Source: Cordilura impudica (lineage: Eukaryota; Arthropoda; Insecta; Diptera; Scathophagidae). Taken from it: a stretch of 64,000 nt of DNA. Below are positions 58,025-64,000 of this stretch, one piece after another (within the stretch, counting starts at the first letter, position 1; each line of letters begins with the position of its first letter). Made by a program: the position numbers and the translations under genes. Under the pieces are notes generated by a model that was not told the origin of the DNA, did not search any database, and saw nothing but the letters and a program-made list of their open reading frames with translations. Location: positions 109,371,764 through 109,435,763 of the forward strand of contig OY821519.1 of NCBI GenBank assembly GCA_963682025.1, written 5' to 3'.

Positions 58025-58976
58025 TTGTTTGTAAAGGGGCCCCACCCAAAATCATAAGCCTTACTCAAACTCTGTACCGTGATGTTAAATGTCGTGTAGT
58101 CCACAATAACACTCTGAGTAGTACTTTCGATGTAGTAACTGGTGTCCGCCAAGGCTGCGTGCTGTCTCCCTTGCTTTTTAATATCGTCCTAGATGTTATA
58201 GTTCGGAATGCTACTCAAACTAATACAGGTATCAACTGGGTTCTTAATCAACAACTCGAGAGCTTCGAGCATGCAGATGATATCTGCACAGCTATAAAGA
58301 TATGGCATCTAAACTTAAATGCATTGAAACCGTGGCCATAAAAACTGGTCTAAAAATAAATACATAAATGCGTAGAGAACATTGAACTAGAAGAAGTCTC
58401 GTCATTTTGCTACCTAGACAGTATCTTAACAAACACAAGTGGCTCCATCAAAGATATAGCGTACCGAATCTCAAAGGTCAACCAAGCATTCGGTCAGTAT
58501 TGAAAGCTTCTGCCATATCCAAAAACACTAAGATCGCTATCATTAACTCTTGTGTCAAGTCTGTGCTCCTCTATGCATGTGAGACGTAGAATACGAAAGA
58601 ACACGACGTAAACTCCCTACAAGTGTTTGTTAATCGATGTCTCCGAAGAATTTTAAAAGTTTTCTGGCCTAACACTATATATAGTACGGAGCTCTGGGGA
58701 CAAACAAATCAGCGGCCAATTCATATTGATATCTTGAACCGCAAATGGCACTGGATTGGTCACATGCTGCGCAGGTTTTCAGATGACAGAGCTAAAATAG
58801 CCATTGACTGGAGCCCACAGGGTAGGACACGAAGAGTAGGCAGACCGTTACACACCTGGCGTCGGCAACTGAACATCGAAGTCTGCCATAGTGATCTAAG
58901 CTGGAGAGAAGTCAAACTAATATCATCAAACCGAACCGAATGGAACAGATTCGTTGTGGGCCTTTGTTCCCAATAG
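58025..58976 (+). pseudogene. LINE reverse-transcriptase 3' half, broken
   Basis: In order: GVRQGCVLSPLLFNIVLDVIVR (58140-58205), INWVLNQQLESFEHADDICTA with the Asp pair of the catalytic box (about 58273-58281), a deleted or frame-shifted part near 58320-58400, ASAISKNTKIAIINSCVKSVLLYACET (58507-58586) followed by a stop where Trp is expected, and then an open C-terminus. That C-terminus reads VNRCLRRILKVFWPNTIYSTELW, NRKWHWIGHMLRR, WSPQGRTRRVGRPLHTWRRQ and ends at TAG 58974-58976. It is a non-LTR retrotransposon ORF2; the clade cannot be named safely. The endonuclease is missing. Confidence 0.75.
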
Positions 58977-58988
58977 GACCACAGGACA

Positions 58989-59011
58989 AAATATATATAT
59001 ATATATATATT
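58989..59011. repeat. (TA)n tract at the LINE 3' end
   Basis: About ten TA units after ACAGGACAAAA, just 15 bp past the LINE stop codon; may be its 3' tail. Confidence 0.6.
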
Positions 59012-59059
59012 TATACAATCTCCTTGTGATAAGACAATACAGTCCTCGCACCCCAATAA

Positions 59060-59830
59060 TAATGTTCAACAGTATTTAAAATTACTTGAAATGATTCATG
59101 GTACTTTTTGATATACCCAGTGAGTTTTTGAATGACAGTGATTTAATGGTTTTTGAATTGTTGGATTCGTCTTCGCCCCGAATAGCAGATAACAATTTAT
59201 ATATCTGCAAAATTCACGGAAAAAAATATGTGGGCATATCCACCACCCTTACAAAGGGAATTTTCAATATCATATATCTTGAGTAATATTTATAAACGGG
59301 AGAGTAACGATACCTTGTGTGACTTCACAGCTTACTAGTATGAGTAGCCTTGCTGAAAATAGGCACAATCGGATTAGTGGGCGTTCAACCTGCCAATATC
59401 AATACCACATCTCTCGAGTACTATGACAGGAAGAGCTTTGTAAATTTGTGTGAGATTAGCCGTGCCGGAAATGGGCGGGATCGGATTATTGAGCGAATAC
59501 AAAGTGACTATGTCTTGAGTAATATAAAAAGAAAAGTAACGACATGTTGTGTGATTTCACATGTTCTTAGTGTGAGTAGTCTTCCGGAAAAGGGAAGAGT
59601 CGGATAGTAGGTGTGGCACTTCACATGCACACTAATTATTCAATATCGCATATATGTCTCGAATAATATAATAGAGAGCTTTGCAAATTTGTGTAACGTC
59701 ATCTGTTATTAATATTAACAGCCGTGCTGAAAACTGGCGGTATAGGTTCAGTATGTGATTATTGAATATCACATATCCCGAATACTATAACAAGGAGAGC
59801 TTATCAAATTTGTGTTACGTTATCTATTAT
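59060..59830 (-). repeat. Degenerate tandem repeats, relatives of 6240-6830
   Basis: Units of roughly 120-150 bp with GCAAATTTGTGT, GAAAATGGGCGG-ATCGGAT and ATATCACATAT-CTCGAATACTATA blocks, in reverse orientation to the 6.2 kb array. Open frames through them are not conserved. Confidence 0.5.
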
Positions 59831-60090
59831 TATAGAAGGAGAAGCAGTGCATTTTCGAGATACGCACAGTGGCGCCATTTGAGTTTTTTTGTTGCAAAAA
59901 TAATAACTTTTTAATCGATTGAGATAATAAAATAAGTTAAAAGGCATATAATAGATAATTATCCAGCCTATAAAATACCCATTTGAACAAAGTGCTATAC
60001 CTTCCAAATGCTTACTTCTGGGTTATCAAACTTGAAATTTGTTAAATCATGCTTATGTTAACTAAAAATCATGATTTTTAACCATTTTAT

Positions 60091-60872
60091 ATTTTTATAC
60101 CCTATACCACTATGTGGTTTGGGTATAATGACTTTGTGCTGCTGTTTGTAACTACCAAAAATATTTGCCCTATACCTATCTTTTATTATACCGATCGAAT
60201 CAGAATCACTATCTGATTCGATTTAACGATGTCCGTCCGTCCGTCTGTGTGTCCATGTAAACCTTGTAATCAAACTGCAGGTCGCAAATATGAATATATT
60301 TTGATGAAATTTGGTATGTGAGCTTCTATCGGCCACTGGATGAACGCTATTGAAACTGGTGAGAATCCGTCCATGTTTAGACCTAGCCCCCATACAAATG
60401 ACCCCTATGAAATCAACATAAATTGCCATAAGATCCAAATTATCATATAAATCTTAGTCAAATTGGGTTTGTATGTGTTTATTAAACCCATTAATGAGTG
60501 GTCCAAAAATGATCCCTATGGGACAACTCTTAGTCATAGGCCCGATATAGAGCTGCTGCCCGATCTTCAATTAAATCTGTCAAAAAACAAAAATATTGCA
60601 CTGATTCTTCTCAAATTTTGTTTGCAAAATACAAGAGACTTTACCATGCATGGTGAGGATCGGTCCATTTTTGGGCCTAGTCCCTATATAGACATAGCAT
60701 CCAATATGAACTTTTTCATATCTGCAGCCAAAAAATTAATAAAAATCCTACTCAAATTTGGATTATGCTTATTTTCTATATCCACTTAGTTGGGCCTGAG
60801 AGATAGTCTCCCAATGCATGGTATAGGGTATCGTGTAGTCGGTCTAGACCGACTATAGTTTTCTTACTTGTT
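60091..60872 (+). mobile_element. mini-me/DINE-1 element, near full length
   Basis: Starts TATACCCTATACCACTATGT, core 60196-60228, short array 60232-60247. Intact palindrome GTCGGTCTAGACCGAC at about 60838-60853; ends CTTACTTGTT. Confidence 0.85.
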
Positions 60873-60946
60873 TATGTTTCTTTTTGATTTTTTTTTTTGT
60901 AATTTTAAATTATTATCCATAAATAAAAAAAAAAGATATTTTCCAT

Positions 60947-61345
60947 AAAATTCGAAAAATAGTGAACAAATAGACAGTTGGCAAATAGCGATTTACCTGG
61001 AGAATAATACTCAATAAATACGTAGATCAATAGGAATAAAAAATATTATGATTTGTTACCCAATTCTTTTATATTCCGCCTAAAACTGGACCAACTTGCC
61101 TTAAAATTGTGTGTGTTTTTTTTTAAGTGGAACAATGTCTTTTTTTACTCTTTTTTACCTCTAGCTGTCGAAGGAGCAGCTAGGAGCAGCTGCACTTTGT
61201 TGAATTAGGTAAAGGAATAATCAGAGAACACATTTTGAAAATATGGCAGATATAAAAAATTATGCTTTTTTATTTTCCGTCGAAATTGAAAAATAGTGAA
61301 AAAATAGACAGTTGGTAAATAGCGATTTACCTGGAGAAACAAAAA
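60947..61345. repeat. Direct repeat of a 60-bp block
   Basis: AATTCGAAAAATAGTGAACA with ATAGACAGTTGGCAAATAGC and GATTTACCTGGAGAA at 60947-61008 recurs at 61282-61340 with few changes. The block TAAAACTGGACCAACTTGCC (61080) also recurs as TGAAACTGGACCAAATTGCC (62170). Both pairs surround the Helitron, so it probably sits inside a repeat array. Confidence 0.6.
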
Positions 61346-61373
61346 GTAAATAGTAAGTTTTTTTTTTGTAATA

Positions 61374-62108
61374 TCTATAACATTAATTGGATAGGCGATT
61401 TCTTGTGACCGATGTTTTGTTCTACCGTTTTATCCCCGTTTTGATCAAACGTATATTATTTGAAAGGTATTTCTTTTTAGCCGTTTTGCAGATTTACATA
61501 TTTTTTAAATTTTTTCCTTTATTTTGTGTACATTGCATTTAAATTTGCTACTAAGACATACTTAATCTATAATATTAATAGCCTAGGCGATTTCTTGTGA
61601 CCGATGTTTTGTTCTACTGCTTTATCCCGATTTTGACCAAACGGCTTTTTAGCCGTGTTGCGGATTTACAGATTTTTAAATGTTTGCTTTTATTTTGAGT
61701 AAACTGCATTTAAAGTTGCTACTAACACATATATAAAATTATACAATGCTATGTGTGTGTTTATTAAATTTGTTAATGTGTTTGTAATAAAAATGAGTTT
61801 GTTTTTTGTGTTGATTTGTGATTTGGCTATAACTAATTAGCATACCTTTAGGGTCTTTATTTAATGAAAAAATAAAATTTCCTTGAACTTGCACTCGAAT
61901 TTCGAGTGCTGGAATCTGCTAGTATTATACAATTTGCTATGTATGTGTTTAATAAATTTATTAGTGTGTGTAATAAAAATGAGATTATTTTTTGTGTTGA
62001 TTTGTGAATTGGCTATAATTGATTAGAATACCTTAAGGGTCTTTATTTAATGAAAAAATAAAACTTCCTAGAATTTGCACTCGAATTTCGAGGGCTGGAA
62101 TCTGCTAG
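61374..62108 (+). mobile_element. Short Helitron, outer copy, split by an inner Helitron
   Basis: Left part 61374-61565 starts TCTATAACATTAATTGG. Right part 61923-62108 ends with the hairpin GCACTCGAATTTCGAGGGC, then GGAATCTGCTAG and T. Removing the inner copy rejoins CATACTTAA to TATTATACAATTTGC, matching the uninterrupted family sequence. Confidence 0.85.
61566..61922 (+). mobile_element. Short Helitron, inner copy
   Basis: TCTATAATATTAATAGCC at the 5' end after A (61565), hairpin GCACTCGAATTTCGAGTGC, ten bases, CTAG, then T (61923). 357 bp, no coding capacity. A precise A|T insertion. Confidence 0.9.
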
Positions 62109-62119
62109 TATGGATAAAT

Positions 62120-63219
62120 AAAAAAACTGTAATAAAAAATTACGATTAGTTATCTAGTTTTTTTTTATAGTCTATGTATCTGAAACTGGACCAAATTGCC
62201 TAAAAATTGTGTGTTTTTTCGAAAACTGAAAATTTGTCAATTTGAAGGGTTATATCCTCTAAACTAACAATCTGATTTTATTGAAGGTAGCAAATTTGTA
62301 ATCCTTGAACAATTTCCTATAAGATGAGTATACTGAAAATCTCATAAGTGCACACGAAATTTTTAATTTTTGCAACTTCATTTGTTCTAAGGACGCTACT
62401 GTGTGACGTTTTAAATTAAATTGATTGACTAAAAGTTGGATCACCAATTATACTGCTTTGAAACTACAATGCACCTAAGTTATATAATGGAAAGCGGTGA
62501 GTTATCAAGAAAATATAGGGTAACGTTATTGAATCGACAATTATCAGTGGCACATTCAAAGAGCGTACTATATTGACAAAAATCATGATGATCCCAATAG
62601 ATTCTCCAAATGCGTTTAAAGTTTTATAATTCCCAATTCGTCTGGCAAATGCAATGCCAATCAACAAATTTCAATGTCAGCCAATGCAAGTCTACGACTT
62701 GGATTTGGAAAATTCATGCTTCGTGTTTGGAAAACAGAAATAAATGTATTAAATCGAATATAATATCTGCATTTTAAATAACATAATGAGTTTAATTTCA
62801 TTCTTATTAGTTTTTTATTTGTTGAAAAGTTGTTTTTTGTTTTTAATTTGCGATATTGGAGAAGGTTTAGTAGTTACACTCTTTGCTTTGATTCTCATTG
62901 TATTGGTTCCATAATAAAGGGGTATGAATTAAACTTTTTACCACACAAACTATCTACTGCTTTTAGTTACTGATGGGTGTTGGTGACTCGACCCGAAACA
63001 GCTGTATAACCCACCATGAAGAATATAGATCATTTTTTGAAACAAATTTGTCAATAGTTTTTTGCTTTATTTAAAGTAAAAACATTTGTTCGTGAGCTTG
63101 ATTTAATTTCTAACTCAATTATTTCTAGTATTGTTAAAGCTGTATGAAAGACCTTTAAAAATAATTAGACAACATTGATATAAAATTCACAAATATTTTT
63201 TTTGTGAATTTAATAGTTC
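62120..63219. other. Unassigned AT-rich DNA
   Basis: No supported gene or element beyond the block at 62170 noted with the direct repeat. Confidence 0.4.
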
Positions 63220-63672
63220 CGGTACATTATTGTACCCTCCACCCCATAATACAGAGAGTATATATCAGTTTGCAAATCCATTTGTAACGCATCTCGATCT
63301 TTGCAACAACGCGAGTCGATATGGCGATATCTCTGTCTGTCCGGCGATCCGCCTGTTTGTCTATATGTCTGTTGAAATCATGCTCATTCATAAAATAAAC
63401 CATTTACCTGCGTAAACTTTGGGCAGGCTAGTATTTAAGATGGAGTAAATCGGGAAACATTGTGCAAAGATATGGCCTAATATATGCAGAAACCTCTAAA
63501 AAAATGCTAAAAATTCAGTGTGATTATGGTCATAATTACGTATTAGTTTATAAATTTGTTACTTTTTCGATCATTTTCTTTACTTTTGGTGTTAATAGTG
63601 CAATAAGTCCATATATTAATGTAAACATGGAACCCAAATTCGGCATACCCAAATTTTAAACTCTTACTTGTT
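63220..63672 (+). mobile_element. DINE2 element, copy d, most complete
   Basis: Starts GGTACATTATTGTACCCTCCACC. The block GATATGGCGATATCTCTGTCTGTCC sits in the place of the mini-me core and array. The body shares blocks with 32191-32359, and the end is AATTCGGCATACCCAAATTTTAAACTCTTACTTGTT. Non-coding. Confidence 0.65.
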
Positions 63673-64000
63673 TTAAAAAAATGTTGCCCTACATATTCCC
63701 ATAAAAGTCATTGCATCATATCGAAAAGAGCGCAAACTACAAATTGTTGTTTGCAAATAAAGTAGTTAAACCGGTTTGGTAGATCTAGTGTCAAGTCATA
63801 TCCGGCTATTTTGCTAACTTACCTTTTTAACTGTTGTATTGAAAAATCTTTTCTTCAAACTTCAAATTTGTATGTAATTTATTTATTTTTTATTTTCAAT
63901 AATTTCATTTCACCAAAAAAATTTTAATTTTGACTATTTGATTAAGAATTTGGGATCAGTTATTTAGTATCACTTTATATACATTTTATTTTATGCATTT
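63673..64000. other. Unassigned AT-rich DNA at the window end
   Basis: No gene or repeat seen. Confidence 0.4.

Overview
This is AT-rich eukaryotic DNA from an insect, almost certainly a brachyceran (higher) fly. The strongest clue is a set of about 20 copies or pieces of mini-me/DINE-1-type elements. They carry the fly-specific core around CAGAATCACTTTCTGAG-YGATTTA next to a (GTCY)n array. Mariner, piggyBac, hAT, Helitron, LINE and tRNA-SINE remnants also fit a fly genome. Species cannot be fixed from the sequence alone. I found no host protein-coding gene and no free-standing RNA gene. The window reads as intergenic or intronic DNA built from layers of transposable elements, and every coding stretch I recognise is a transposase or reverse transcriptase, usually broken.

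Layout. 0.1-3.9 kb: a 3.7 kb DNA transposon with about 570-bp terminal inverted repeats (TIRs), a TAAA target duplication and a transposase reading frame broken by two stops. 4-6.1 kb: a MITE and two mini-me pieces. 6.2-7.8 kb: degenerate tandem repeats, then a MITE with an AAAT duplication. 8.1-9.4 kb: a piggyBac remnant whose catalytic core is replaced by an intron-like segment. 9.5-14.4 kb: mini-me copies around 2.5 kb of unassigned AT-rich DNA. 15.4-18.9 kb: an older relative of the first transposon, split by a 5'-truncated LINE. 20.2-21.3 kb: a mariner with TIRs and a TA duplication. 22.2 kb: a short Helitron. 23.6-29.2 kb: a decayed long-TIR element holding a MITE, two mini-me copies and a Harbinger-type MITE.

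29.2-34.3 kb: a MITE with a CATTTTT-type minisatellite, more Helentron-like pieces and a Tc1/mariner relic. 34.3-37.8 kb: a better preserved copy of the same transposase family as at 24 kb, with about 610-bp TIRs. 38.6-41.3 kb: three mini-me copies, one nested in another. 42.4-43.4 kb: a repeat carrying a tRNA-derived SINE with an 11-bp duplication. 43.9-48.5 kb: the 3' end of a LINE, split by a 4 kb hAT with an 8-bp duplication, itself holding a mini-me. 48.6-52 kb: a chimeric mini-me and another copy. 53.2-55.7 kb: a 2.5 kb foldback element with 1.1 kb arms and an 8-bp duplication. 56.3-57 kb: a second AAAT-type MITE split by a 346-bp element. 58-59 kb: a LINE relic. 60-62.1 kb: a mini-me and a Helitron inserted in a Helitron. 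63.2-63.7 kb: another Helentron-like element.

The elements do not form a pathway. They record successive insertions, and the nesting gives a relative order: long-TIR transposons, hAT and LINE first; mini-me, SINE and short Helitrons later. Family names rest on motifs seen by eye and on target-site duplications; no database search was run.
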